DNA from: Pseudoflavonifractor sp. Marseille-P3106
GTDB lineage: Bacteria; Bacillota; Clostridia; Oscillospirales; Oscillospiraceae
Direction of reading: 5' to 3'
Assembly (NCBI GenBank): GCA_900169975.1
Contig: LT827121.1
Location: 149,428-213,427 of the forward strand
Length of the DNA: 64,000 bases
The notes under the pieces are model-generated. The model was not told the DNA's origin. It saw nothing but the letters and a program-made list of their open reading frames with translations, and did not search any database. This document shows positions 24,679-33,332 of the stretch, one piece after another (position 1 is the first letter of the stretch; each line of letters begins with the position of its first letter). A program made the translations under genes and the position numbers.

Positions 24679-25562
24679 TTACTGCGCCTGGGAGACGGCG
24701 GCTTCAAACAGCTCCACCGCCTTGTCCACATCGGGGGAGATGATGAGCATGAGGTAGTCCCCGCTCTCCACCACCCGTCCGGCTTTGGCCATGGCCAGGG
24801 GGTCGGGCAGGTACTGCTCGAAGGACTGCTGGATGGCGGCACGGTGCGCCTCCAGCTCGGCCTTGGCAGCGGCCTTGTCGGCCCCCTCGGCCAGCTTGCC
24901 GATGACCACGCTGTCGGCCCGGACCATCATGGAGGAGAAGCAGACCAGCTCTGTGTACCGGGCGGGGTCGATCCCCAGGAAGTCCTTGAGCTCGGCATCG
25001 GTGTTCTTCTGGGAGGAGGCCATTTCCGTGGCCTCGATGATCTCCCGTGCCAGCTTCACCAGGGGAGTGCCGTTGGGGGTGGTGATGAAGATCTCTTCGC
25101 CGCCTTCCGTGTCGTTCAGGGCGACGGTGTAGCCGGACAGGCCGGCGATGACGCTGACGGGCAGGAAGGTGACACCGTCGGTGACGGTGGCGGTGACGCC
25201 CTCCAGCGCGGCGTCGTCCACCATAACGGAGCCGTCCGCAAAGTTGACACGGATGCGGTGAGCATCCAAAGAAAAGAGACCCTGGTTTTCCTCCTGGAAC
25301 CAGTCGGCGCAGCCGTAGTCGGCCTCAGCCACCAGACGCATGGGGAGAAGGGAGGCCGCGGCGGCGGGGAGGGCGGCATGGGGAGAAGGGAGGCCGCGGC
25401 GGCGGGGAGGGCGGAGGTATCCAGCTTTACACCGTTGACGGTGATGGCCGCAGAAGGGGCCGCGGGGGCGGTGGCAATGAGCAGGTCCTCCGCCAGAGCG
25501 GCGGGGGCCAGAGAGGCGGCCAGCGTGAGCGCCAGGGCCGCGGAGCCGATGCGTTTCATCAT
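24679..25562 (-). pseudogene. Stalk-domain / DUF4358 secreted protein, frameshifted by a 38-bp tandem duplication
   Basis: Starting at ATG 25562 the reading gives a signal peptide (RIGSAALALTLAASLAPAALA) and VNGVKLDTSALPAAAASLLPM. It then shifts frame at a perfect 38-bp tandem repeat. Removing one copy joins LLPM to RLVAEADYGCADWFQEE and restores a full copper-amine-oxidase-N-like stalk domain followed by a DUF4358 domain (PLVKLAREIIEATEMA ... YLMLIISPDVDKAVELFEAA). The gene is otherwise intact with a strong terminator, so the lesion is recent, reversible by slippage, or an assembly error. Function of DUF4358 proteins is not established. Confidence 0.8.
25338..25413. repeat. Perfect 38-bp tandem duplication
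   Basis: Two identical 38-bp units (25338-25375 and 25376-25413), each beginning GCATGGGGAG and ending GGGAGGGCG. The length is not a multiple of three and shifts the frame of the surrounding gene. Confidence 0.95.
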
Positions 25563-25677
25563 GGGTGAGATGTCTCCTTTGTCGGTAATTGTATGCCCGC
25601 GGGGGCATCTGTTTTCTTTGGACGCTCCTCCGGGCAAAAAGTTCCCAAAAGAAGAAAAATTTTTTCTTCTGCCGCCG

Positions 25678-26154
25678 TCACTTGCTGACCGGGGCAAAAA
25701 CCGCGCCTGTGAAGGCGGCCAGGTCCCCGGGAGAGAGGGTCACCTGCCGGCCCACCTTCCCCGCGGAGACCGTCATTTCCGGGAGGGTTTCCGCGCTGGC
25801 GTCAATGACCGTGGGAAAGCGCTTTTTCATGCCCACGGGGGAACAGCCTCCGTGGATGTACCCGGTGAGGGGGAAGAGCTGGGCCTGCTTGATCATCTCA
25901 ATGGACTTCTCTCCGGCGGCCCGGGCGGCCGCCTTCAGATCCAGCTCCCGCTCCACCGGCACCACAAAGACGTGGTTTCGCTTGGAGGCCCCCACCGTCA
26001 CCAGAGTCTTGAAGCAGGTCTCGGGGGACACCCCCAGCCGCCGGGCGGCGGTGACGCCGTCCAGAGCGCCGTCGCTGACGTCGTATTGGTGGGGGACATA
26101 GGGAACCTTCTTCTGATCCAGAAGCCGCATCACATTTGTTTTTTCTTCTGCCAT
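25678..26154 (-). CDS. ybaK: Cys-tRNA(Pro)/Cys-tRNA(Cys) deacylase, YbaK family
   Basis: A 158-residue protein of the YbaK/ProX editing superfamily: NVMRLLDQKKVPYVPHQYD, VSPETCFKTLVTVG with the key Lys, the FVVPVERELDLKAAARA region, and GYIHGGCSPVGMKKRFPTV. It hydrolyses mischarged Cys-tRNA(Pro). ATG at 26154 is preferred to GTG 26172, with AGAGGTG 8 nt upstream. It is transcribed divergently from the M42 peptidase gene and is probably monocistronic. Confidence 0.9.
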   Translation of the reverse strand: MAEEKTNVMRLLDQKKVPYVPHQYDVSDGALDGVTAARRLGVSPETCFKTLVTVGASKRNHVFVVPVERELDLKAAARAAGEKSIEMIKQAQLFPLTGYIHGGCSPVGMKKRFPTVIDASAETLPEMTVSAGKVGRQVTLSPGDLAAFTGAVFAPVSK

Positions 26155-26224
26155 CGTGGAAACACCTCTCACTTTGTGGTAAACTATATGGGCATTATAG
26201 ACCCAGTAAGGAGGAATTTCAAAT

Positions 26225-27271
26225 ATGAAGTGGGATGTGACCCCCTATCGGGATACCGTGATGGAATACGCCAAGGCCCTTTTGAGCCAGGACAGCCCCA
26301 GCGGCTTTACCCTCCGGGCGGTGGAGGCCGCCGAAAATCTGGCCCGGGGGCTGGGCTACGAGACCCGCCGCAGCCGGAAGGGGAACCTCACCATTCTGGT
26401 GCCCGGCCGGGAACATGAAAAGAAGGTGGGGCTGTGCGCCCATGTGGATACCCTGGGACTGATGGTCCGCTCGGTGACCGCCGACGGAAAGCTCCTCATC
26501 ACCAAAGTGGGCGGGCCGCTGCTGCCCACTCTGGACGGAGAGTACTGCCGTATCTATACCCGGGACGGGAGAGTGTACACCGGCACCATCCTCTCCCTCT
26601 CTCCCGCGGCCCATGTGGAGGACGACGCCGGCACCCGTCCCCGGGACGAGCAGAGCATGGCCGTGCGGGTGGACGAGGTGGTGTCCACCGCGGAGGATGT
26701 GGCCGCGCTGGGCATTGCCCCCGGCGACTACGTCTGCTATGATCCCAAGACCCTGGTGACCCCCTCCGGCTTTTTGAAGTCCAGGTTCCTGGACGACAAG
26801 GCCAGCGCCGCCTGCCTGCTTACCGTGCTGAAGATCCTGAGGGATCTCGGGCAGCTGCCCCGGTATGACGCCGAGATCACCTTCACGGTCTACGAAGAGG
26901 TGGGACACGGCGGAGCGACCTTCTCCGAGTCTCTGGACGAGCTGCTGGCGGTGGATATGGGCTGCATCGGCGCCGAGCTCACCTGCACCGAGGAGCAGGT
27001 CTCCATCTGCGCCAAGGACTCCGCCGGGCCCTACGACTACGCCATGGTGACCCGGCTGGTAGAGCTGTCCCGGGCCAACGGGGTGGACTATGCGGTGGAC
27101 GTCTATCCCCACTACTCTTCGGATGCCGCCGTGGCCTGGAAGTCCGGCCGGGATCTCCCCGCCGCCCTCATCGGCCCCGGCGTCCACGCCTCCCACGGCA
27201 TGGAGCGCACCCACTGGCATGGACTGAAGGCCACGATGGAGCTAGTGGGCCTGTATCTGGACTGCGAATAA
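26225..27271 (+). CDS. M42-family aminopeptidase
   Basis: A 348-residue dinuclear metalloaminopeptidase (FrvX/PepA type). Metal and catalytic motifs in order: CAHVDTLG at ~76-83, FLDDKASAACLL, VYEEVGHGG, VDMGCIGAE and a late His in HASHGMERTHW. Members form tetrahedral dodecamers that trim peptides, or deblocking aminopeptidases. AAGGAGGAATTTCAAAT precedes the ATG. The final 21 codons are duplicated 208 bp downstream with only synonymous differences (see repeat entry). Peptide degradation would complement the Opp importer in this window, though they are not linked in an operon. Confidence 0.87.
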   Translation: MKWDVTPYRDTVMEYAKALLSQDSPSGFTLRAVEAAENLARGLGYETRRSRKGNLTILVPGREHEKKVGLCAHVDTLGLMVRSVTADGKLLITKVGGPLLPTLDGEYCRIYTRDGRVYTGTILSLSPAAHVEDDAGTRPRDEQSMAVRVDEVVSTAEDVAALGIAPGDYVCYDPKTLVTPSGFLKSRFLDDKASAACLLTVLKILRDLGQLPRYDAEITFTVYEEVGHGGATFSESLDELLAVDMGCIGAELTCTEEQVSICAKDSAGPYDYAMVTRLVELSRANGVDYAVDVYPHYSSDAAVAWKSGRDLPAALIGPGVHASHGMERTHWHGLKATMELVGLYLDCE

Positions 27272-27480
27272 GGGAGCCCGTGCGCTCCATGGTCCCGCCG
27301 AAGGCGGGTCAATTTCGGAGCGAAGGGGAGAATTGCCGCAGGCGGAATTCACTTCCGCCGAGGATGGGAAGAGGATACGGGGCCCCCGGGGGGATGTCCC
27401 ATCCCCCCGGGGCGTGCACCCATTGGCATGGACTGAAGGCCACGATGGAGCTGGTGGGCCTGTACCTGGACTGCGAATAA
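27208..27480 (+). repeat. Duplicated 3-prime end of the M42 gene with an intervening hairpin-rich segment
   Basis: Bases 27208-27271 recur at 27416-27479 (period 208). The three differences (CAC/CAT, CTA/CTG, TAT/TAC) are all synonymous and both copies end THWHGLKATMELVGLYLDC-E-stop. Between them lies a non-coding segment with a strong stem, CCCCGGGGGGATG / CATCCCCCCGGGG, at about 27382-27413. This accounts for the gene-free stretch 27272-27480. The distal copy is probably the original 3-prime end displaced by recombination or insertion. Confidence 0.85.
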
Positions 27481-27513
27481 GCACGCATTCGGGCAAAATA
27501 TTTCCCGCTCACA

Positions 27514-27542
27514 TTGTCAGGGACCTCTGAATTTGATATAAT
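27514..27542 (+). promoter_or_regulatory. Promoter of recJ-rel
   Basis: TTGTCA (27514-27519), 17 bp, perfect TATAAT (27537-27542), 38 bp before the recJ start. Confidence 0.8.
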
Positions 27543-27580
27543 AAAAGATAATTTTTTCAATTCGGAGGGCGGGAGAGCCC

Positions 27581-29647
27581 ATGAAATACAGACAATGGAA
27601 CGAGCTTGGACCCCACCGGGAAGAGGGGCCCCTCTGCGCTGCGGGCATTCCGGCCCTGTGCGCAAAGGTGCTGGCCGCCCGGGGCTGGAGCGATCCGGAG
27701 GCCGCCCGCCGGTTCCTCTTTGAGGAGATCCCCCTGCGGGACCCCATGGAGATGGCTGACATGGACCGGGCGGCGGCCCGCCTGCGGCGGGCGCTGGACG
27801 GGGGAGAGACCATCGCGGTCTACGGAGATTACGACGTGGACGGCATCACCGCTACCTGCTTGATGACCGACTTCCTGCGCAGCGAGGGCGGGACAGTGCT
27901 GCCCTATATCCCGAACCGCCTGGAGGAGGGCTACGGCCTCAACCGGGGGGCGGTGGAACAGCTGGCTGCCCGGGGAGCGTCGCTGGTGGTGACCGTGGAC
28001 TGCGGCATCACCGCCGTGGACGAGGCCGCCGTGGCCGCCGCGCTGGGAGTGGACGTGGTCATCACGGATCACCACGAGTGCAAGGACACGCTGCCGGCCG
28101 CCGCCGCGGTGGTGGATCCCCATCGGAGCGACTGTCCCTATCCTTTTAAAAGCCTGGCGGGGGTGGGGGTGGCTCTGAAGGTGTGCATGGCCCTGGCGGG
28201 CCCGGCCCGCCGGGAAGAGCTGCTGGACCGCTACGCCGACCTCTGTGCCCTGGGCACGGTGGCCGACGTGATGGAACTCACCGATGAAAACCGCACCATC
28301 GTCCGCAGGGGGCTGACCGCCCTGTCCCGCACCCTGCGGCCCGGCCTGCGGGCCCTGCTGCGGGAGGCGGGAGCGGAGGGCAGGGCCCTCTCCTCCATCT
28401 CCATCGGCTACACCCTGGCCCCACGGATCAACGCTGCCGGACGCATGGGCCGGGCCGAGGTGGCGGAGGCCCTGCTGCTCACCGACGACCCCGCCCGGGC
28501 GGAGGCTCTGGCCCGGGAGCTGTGTGAGCTCAACCGGGAGCGGCAGGAGCTGGAGGCCCTGATCTTCGCCCAGTGCGACCTGCTGGTGGACGCCCTCCCC
28601 GCCGGGGAGCGGGACGCGCTGGTCCTGGCGGGAAACACCTGGCATCAGGGCGTGGTGGGCATTGTGGCCTCCCGCCTGACCGAGAAGTACGCCGTCCCCA
28701 CCTTCATGATCTGCATTCAGGAGGGGAGGGGCAAGGGCTCCTGCCGGTCCTACGGCGGGCTGAACCTTTTCACCCTGCTGGAGGGCTGTGCTGACCTGCT
28801 GGAGTCATACGGCGGACACGAGCTGGCGGCGGGCTTTACCATCCGGGAGGAAAACATCGTCCCCTTCCGCACCCGGGTCAACGCCCTCGCCCGCGCGGCG
28901 CGGGCGGAGGCCGAGCCGGTGACCGCCCTGGCGGTGGACTGCGCGCTGGGCTCCCCCGAGCTCCTCACGCTGGAGGAGGTGGAGGGGCTTTCTCTGCTGG
29001 AGCCTTACGGCCCCGGCAATCCCAAGCCGGTGTTCCGGCTGGACCGGTGCGCGGTGACAGGTCTGACCCAGGTGGGAAATGGGAAACATATGAAGTTGAA
29101 GCTCTCCGCCGGAGGCCGGAATCTGGATGCTATCTTCTTCTCCGCTACGGCGGAGGAGGCGGGCATCTCCGCCGCTGACCGGGTGGATGTGTGCTTTTAT
29201 CCCCAGATCAACGAATACCGCAGCTGGCGCACCGTTCAGCTCCAGTTGTGCGATCTGCGCCCGGCCCGGACCCGGGCCCAGGCGGAGGAGGAGCTCTTCC
29301 GCCGCCTGATGGAGGGGGAATCCCTCTCCCGGAGCGAGGCCGCCGCCCTTCTGCCCACCCGGCAGGAATTTGCCAACCTGTGGCGCTATCTCCGCACCCG
29401 TCAGAGCGAGGGCTGCATCGAGGACACGGCCCAGCGCCTGGCCCGGAACGTGGCCCGATCCTGCGGGCTCCGGGAGACTTTTATGCGCACCCAGGTGTGC
29501 CTGGCGGTCTTTCACGACCGGGGGCTCATCCGGATGGAGCGCACCACCGACCATCTGCGCATCCAGATCCGGGACACCGGGGAAAAGGTGGATCTGGAGA
29601 GCTGTACGCTCATGCGCCAGCTCCGCCGTCTGGCGGAAGAACCGTGA
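27581..29647 (+). CDS. recJ: Single-stranded-DNA-specific exonuclease RecJ
   Basis: A 688-residue DHH/DHHA1 protein. Motifs: VYGDYDVDGITAT near 85, VDCGIT, ITDHHECKDTLPAAAAVVDP (DHH), NAAGRMG, and in the DHHA1 domain QEGRGKGSCRSYGGLNLF and SYGGHELAAGF. An OB-fold region (LTQVGNGKHMKLKLSAGG) and a C-terminal winged-helix-like part follow. It degrades ssDNA 5-prime to 3-prime with Mn/Mg and works in recombination and mismatch repair. The stop is 15 bp before rel, so the two are co-transcribed, as in other Firmicutes. Confidence 0.94.
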   Translation: MKYRQWNELGPHREEGPLCAAGIPALCAKVLAARGWSDPEAARRFLFEEIPLRDPMEMADMDRAAARLRRALDGGETIAVYGDYDVDGITATCLMTDFLRSEGGTVLPYIPNRLEEGYGLNRGAVEQLAARGASLVVTVDCGITAVDEAAVAAALGVDVVITDHHECKDTLPAAAAVVDPHRSDCPYPFKSLAGVGVALKVCMALAGPARREELLDRYADLCALGTVADVMELTDENRTIVRRGLTALSRTLRPGLRALLREAGAEGRALSSISIGYTLAPRINAAGRMGRAEVAEALLLTDDPARAEALARELCELNRERQELEALIFAQCDLLVDALPAGERDALVLAGNTWHQGVVGIVASRLTEKYAVPTFMICIQEGRGKGSCRSYGGLNLFTLLEGCADLLESYGGHELAAGFTIREENIVPFRTRVNALARAARAEAEPVTALAVDCALGSPELLTLEEVEGLSLLEPYGPGNPKPVFRLDRCAVTGLTQVGNGKHMKLKLSAGGRNLDAIFFSATAEEAGISAADRVDVCFYPQINEYRSWRTVQLQLCDLRPARTRAQAEEELFRRLMEGESLSRSEAAALLPTRQEFANLWRYLRTRQSEGCIEDTAQRLARNVARSCGLRETFMRTQVCLAVFHDRGLIRMERTTDHLRIQIRDTGEKVDLESCTLMRQLRRLAEEP

Positions 29648-29662
29648 AAGGGGGGAGAGGGA

Positions 29663-31900
29663 TTGGACCCTATTCTGGAGCGCTATCAGGCGCTGGAAGA
29701 CAAAATCAAAGCCTATAATCCGACGCTGGACTCCGGACGGCTGTTCGACGCCTTCTCCTTCGCGGACAACGCCCACTCCGGGCAGCTGCGCAAGAGCGGA
29801 GAGCCCTATATCATCCACCCTCTGGCGGTGGCCGAGATCGTGGCCGATCTGGAGCTGGACACCGACTCCATCATCGCCGCCCTCCTCCACGACACCATTG
29901 AGGACACCGGCGCCACCCACGAGGAGATCGCCAAGCGCTTCGGCACGTCGGTGGCCGATCTGGTGGAGGGAGTCACCAAGCTGACGCGGGTGCAGTATGT
30001 CTCCAAGGAAGAGGAGCAGATGGAGAATCTCAGGAAGATGCTCATGGCCATGGCCAAGGACATCCGGGTGATCCTCATCAAGATCTGCGACCGGCTGCAC
30101 AACATGCGCACCATGGAGTACCAGTCCGCCCGCAAGCAGCGGGAAAAGGCGCTGGAGACCATGGAGATCTACGCGCCCATCGCCCACCGGCTGGGCATGC
30201 AGCGCATCAAGTGGGAGCTGGAGGACACCTCCCTGAAATATCTGGACCCCATCGGCTACAAGGAGATCGCCGACGAGCTGGCCGCCCGCTCCTCCGCCCA
30301 CGAGGAGTTTCTGGCGGCCATCCAGAAACGGCTCCAGGAGCGGATGGACGCCGAGGGCATCCGCTGCAAGGTCTACGGCCGGGTGAAGCACATCTACTCC
30401 ATCTACCGGAAGATGTACGCCCAGAACAAGACGCTGGACGAGATCTTCGACCTCTACGCTTTCCGGGTCATTGTGGAGGACGTGCCGACCTGTTACTACG
30501 TCCTGGGCTGCATGCACGACCTATTCAACCCCGTGCTGGGGCGGTTCAAGGACTATATCTCCACCCCAAAGCCCAACGGCTATCAGTCCCTCCACACCAC
30601 CGTCATCGGCCGGGAGGGCATCCCCTTCGAGGTGCAGATCCGCACTGAAGAGATGCACAACACCGCCGAATACGGCATCGCCGCCCACTGGAAGTACAAG
30701 CAGGGCATGGCCAACGACAAGCTGGGCACCGAAGAGGCCTTCGAGTGGGTCCGCAAGCTCCTGGAGAGCCAGCAGGACGCCGACCCGGACGAGTTTGTCC
30801 GCACCCTCAAGGTGGACATGTTCGCCGACGAGGTCTTTGTCTTTACCCCCCAGGGGGATGTGAAGAGCCTGCCGGCCGGGGCCACCCCCATCGATTTTGC
30901 CTACTCCATCCACTCCGCCGTGGGCAACCATATGACGGGGGCCAAGGTCAACGGCCGCATCGTCCCCTTCGAGACCAAGCTCAAGTCGGGGGATATCGTG
31001 GAGGTCATCACCTCCAAGGCCGCCCACGGCCCCAGCCGGGACTGGCTGAAGCTGTGCAAATCCAACGAGGCCCGCAACAAGATCCGGCAGTGGTTCAAGA
31101 AGGAGCGCCGGGAGGAGAACATCGCCACCGGCCGGGCGCTCTTTGAGTCGGAGCTCAAGCATCAGGGCCTGACGCTGGCCGACGTCACTGAGGAGGAGAT
31201 CCTTCCCGCCCTTCTGCGCAAGGTCCGGTTCGGCTCGCTGGACGAGCTCTACAACGCCATTGGCTACGGAGGAGCCTCCGCGGTGAAGGCGGTGGCCCGG
31301 ATGAAGGACGAGCTCACCCGCATAGACCGCTCCGCCGCGGACAAGGCGGCGGCCGAGAAGCTGGCCGCCGGGAGCGGGGTCATCATGCCCGCCTCCTCCG
31401 CCAACACCGCCGCCAGCCTGAAGGCCTCCGCGCCCCGGCGTTCCCAGTCCGGCATCATCGTGGAGGGGCTGGACAACTGCATGGTGAAGTTTGCCAAGTG
31501 CTGTTCCCCGGTTCCGGGGGACCCGGTGGTGGGCTTTATCACCCGGGGCTACGGCGTGTCGGTTCACCGGGCCGACTGCCCCAATGCCGTCGCGGAAAAC
31601 CGAAATCCGGAAGAGGCCGGGCGCTGGGTCAAGGTGGACTGGGTGGACGGCGATCTGCCCGGCTACCGCACCTCGCTGGAGCTCTCCGCCAAGGACCGCG
31701 ACGGGCTGACGCTGGACGTGGCCATGGCCCTGTCGGCGGCCAAGGTGAAGGTGACCAGCCTGTCCGCCCGCTCCATGCCCGACGGCTACGCCGTATTGAA
31801 TTTGTCGGTGGAGGTCCGGGACCGGAATGAGCTGACCAACGTGGTCAACAAGTTGGGCCAGATCCAGAGTGTCTATCAAGTCAAGCGCGTGGTGGGATAA
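29663..31900 (+). CDS. relA: Bifunctional (p)ppGpp synthetase/hydrolase Rel
   Basis: A 745-residue long RSH protein beginning with TTG (GGGGGGAG upstream). It contains an intact HD hydrolase domain (IIAALLHDTIEDTGAT at ~73-88), the synthetase domain (YRKMYAQNKTLDEIFDLYAFRVI; KPNGYQSLHTTV; EVQIRTEEMHNTAEYGIAAHW), TGS (VFTPQGDVKSLPAGATPIDF), a zinc-finger/CC domain (FAKCCSPVPGD, HRADCPN) and a C-terminal ACT/RRM domain. It governs the stringent response. Both catalytic domains keep their motifs, so bifunctionality is expected. Confidence 0.94.
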   Translation: MDPILERYQALEDKIKAYNPTLDSGRLFDAFSFADNAHSGQLRKSGEPYIIHPLAVAEIVADLELDTDSIIAALLHDTIEDTGATHEEIAKRFGTSVADLVEGVTKLTRVQYVSKEEEQMENLRKMLMAMAKDIRVILIKICDRLHNMRTMEYQSARKQREKALETMEIYAPIAHRLGMQRIKWELEDTSLKYLDPIGYKEIADELAARSSAHEEFLAAIQKRLQERMDAEGIRCKVYGRVKHIYSIYRKMYAQNKTLDEIFDLYAFRVIVEDVPTCYYVLGCMHDLFNPVLGRFKDYISTPKPNGYQSLHTTVIGREGIPFEVQIRTEEMHNTAEYGIAAHWKYKQGMANDKLGTEEAFEWVRKLLESQQDADPDEFVRTLKVDMFADEVFVFTPQGDVKSLPAGATPIDFAYSIHSAVGNHMTGAKVNGRIVPFETKLKSGDIVEVITSKAAHGPSRDWLKLCKSNEARNKIRQWFKKERREENIATGRALFESELKHQGLTLADVTEEEILPALLRKVRFGSLDELYNAIGYGGASAVKAVARMKDELTRIDRSAADKAAAEKLAAGSGVIMPASSANTAASLKASAPRRSQSGIIVEGLDNCMVKFAKCCSPVPGDPVVGFITRGYGVSVHRADCPNAVAENRNPEEAGRWVKVDWVDGDLPGYRTSLELSAKDRDGLTLDVAMALSAAKVKVTSLSARSMPDGYAVLNLSVEVRDRNELTNVVNKLGQIQSVYQVKRVVG

Positions 31901-31938
31901 AGCCGCCGCCGCAGAGAAATAAAAAAGAGGCAATGAAC

Positions 31939-32118
31939 ATGGATGAACAAGCTCTGAGCGCCCGGCTTTCGGACGCCTTTGGCCACGGGGAGACCCTGCG
32001 CCGCCAGCTCCGGCTCACCGCAGAAGAGGCCGATTGGGCGGGCAAACACTATTCCGCCGTCCTCACCGCACTGGGCGAGGGCTGGTACGACATGGAATTT
32101 CAGGGGGCGTATTGCTGA
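31939..32118 (+). CDS. Small protein translationally coupled to an ATP-grasp ligase, unknown function
   Basis: A 59-residue helical, acidic protein (LTAEEADWAGKHYSAVLTAL; ending MEFQGAYC). The second ATG (31939) is chosen because AAGAGG is 8 nt upstream; ATG 31933 adds two residues. Its TGA overlaps the ATG of the ligase gene (TGATG), which indicates coupled translation and probably a shared function. It has no signal peptide or membrane segment. It could be a partner subunit, a carrier or a modified precursor peptide; none of these is established. Confidence 0.65.
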   Translation: MDEQALSARLSDAFGHGETLRRQLRLTAEEADWAGKHYSAVLTALGEGWYDMEFQGAYC

Positions 32119-33329
32119 TGGCACAGCCTTTTGTCCCGCTCCTTCTGGGGGCGGACATCAATGTATACTCGATGGCCCGGGCCTTTCATGAGGCTTACGG
32201 GGTCAAAACGGTGGCCTACGGCATGTACCCCTCCGGGCCATGCTACGGAAGCTCCATCATCGACTATCGGGTGAGCGAGCGCAACGACGAGCCCGATCGC
32301 GTGCTGGAAAACGTCTGTCATGTCGCCGCGGAGTTTCCCGACAAGACCATTCTCCTGCTGGGCTGCGGGGACAACTACCTGACCTCCATTTCGGCCAATC
32401 TCCCCAACTACCCGGCCAACGTGGTGGCGCCCTACGTCTCTTTGGAGCAGATGGAGGGGCTGATCCACAAGGAGCGGTTCTACGCCCTGTGCGATCGGTA
32501 CGGCATCGACCACCCCAGGACTTTCGTCTACAAAAAGGGGATGGGGCACGACTTCACCCTTCCCTTCGACGGGCCCTTTGCCGTCAAGCCCGCTGAGAGC
32601 GCCACTTACTGGGACCACCCCTTCGATACCCAGAAAAAGGCGTATATCCTCCAGTCCCGGGCCGAGGTGGATCAGGTCATCGATGACATCTACGGCCACG
32701 GCTACGAGGATTCCCTCATCATCCAGGACTTCATCCCCGGCGGGGACGAGAACATGCGGGTGCTCACCTGCTACTCCGGGGCCGACGGCAAGGTGAAGCT
32801 CATGTGCCTGGGCCACGTCCTGCTGGAGGAGCACACCCGCCACGCCATCGGCAACCACGCTGTCATCATCACCGAGCCCGGCGGGGCGCTCTACGACGCC
32901 TTCCGCCGGTTTTTGGAGGACATCCGCTTCACCGGCTTTTCCAATTTCGACATCAAGTTCGATCCCCGGGACGGGAAGTTCAAGGCCTTTGAGATCAACT
33001 GCCGCCAAGGCCGGAGCAACTACTACGTCACCGGCGCGGGCTACAACCTGGCCAAGTATCTGGTGGAGGACCGGATCTTCCACAAGGAACAGCCCCTCGT
33101 CTGCTCGGAAAACCGACACCTCTGGTGGGCCATCCCCAAGCGGGTGGCCTATGACTACATCCCCTCCCGGTTCCATGAGGAGATGAAGGCTTTGGAGCGG
33201 GCCGGGGCGGCGGTCAACCCCCTGTGGTATCCCGCCGACCACGCCCTGCTCCACAAGCTGCGCATCTGGCGCATCCAGCGCCGGCAGTTCGGCTGGTACG
33301 CGTCCTCGATGGAAAAGCCCAGGGACTGA
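32118..33329 (+). CDS. ATP-grasp carboxylate-amine ligase, candidate D-aspartate ligase
   Basis: A 403-residue ATP-grasp enzyme. An N-terminal pre-ATP-grasp Rossmann part (PLLLGADINVYSMARAFHEAYG) is followed by the ATP-binding Lys segment GPFAVKPAES, the SLIIQDFIPGGDENMRV strand, and the metal-binding region FEINCRQGRSNYYVTGAG. The overall form matches carboxylate-amine ligases such as D-aspartate ligases that add D-Asp to peptidoglycan stem lysine. The aspartate racemase gene starts 3 bp after its stop, which supports D-amino-acid use. An alternative is a peptide-ligating ATP-grasp acting on the coupled small protein. Confidence 0.65.
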   Translation: MAQPFVPLLLGADINVYSMARAFHEAYGVKTVAYGMYPSGPCYGSSIIDYRVSERNDEPDRVLENVCHVAAEFPDKTILLLGCGDNYLTSISANLPNYPANVVAPYVSLEQMEGLIHKERFYALCDRYGIDHPRTFVYKKGMGHDFTLPFDGPFAVKPAESATYWDHPFDTQKKAYILQSRAEVDQVIDDIYGHGYEDSLIIQDFIPGGDENMRVLTCYSGADGKVKLMCLGHVLLEEHTRHAIGNHAVIITEPGGALYDAFRRFLEDIRFTGFSNFDIKFDPRDGKFKAFEINCRQGRSNYYVTGAGYNLAKYLVEDRIFHKEQPLVCSENRHLWWAIPKRVAYDYIPSRFHEEMKALERAGAAVNPLWYPADHALLHKLRIWRIQRRQFGWYASSMEKPRD

Positions 33330-33332
33330 AAG

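Noticed and set aside
30521..31933. Long minus-strand frame opposite rel
   Set aside because: Antisense shadow of a gene with complete RSH domain architecture.
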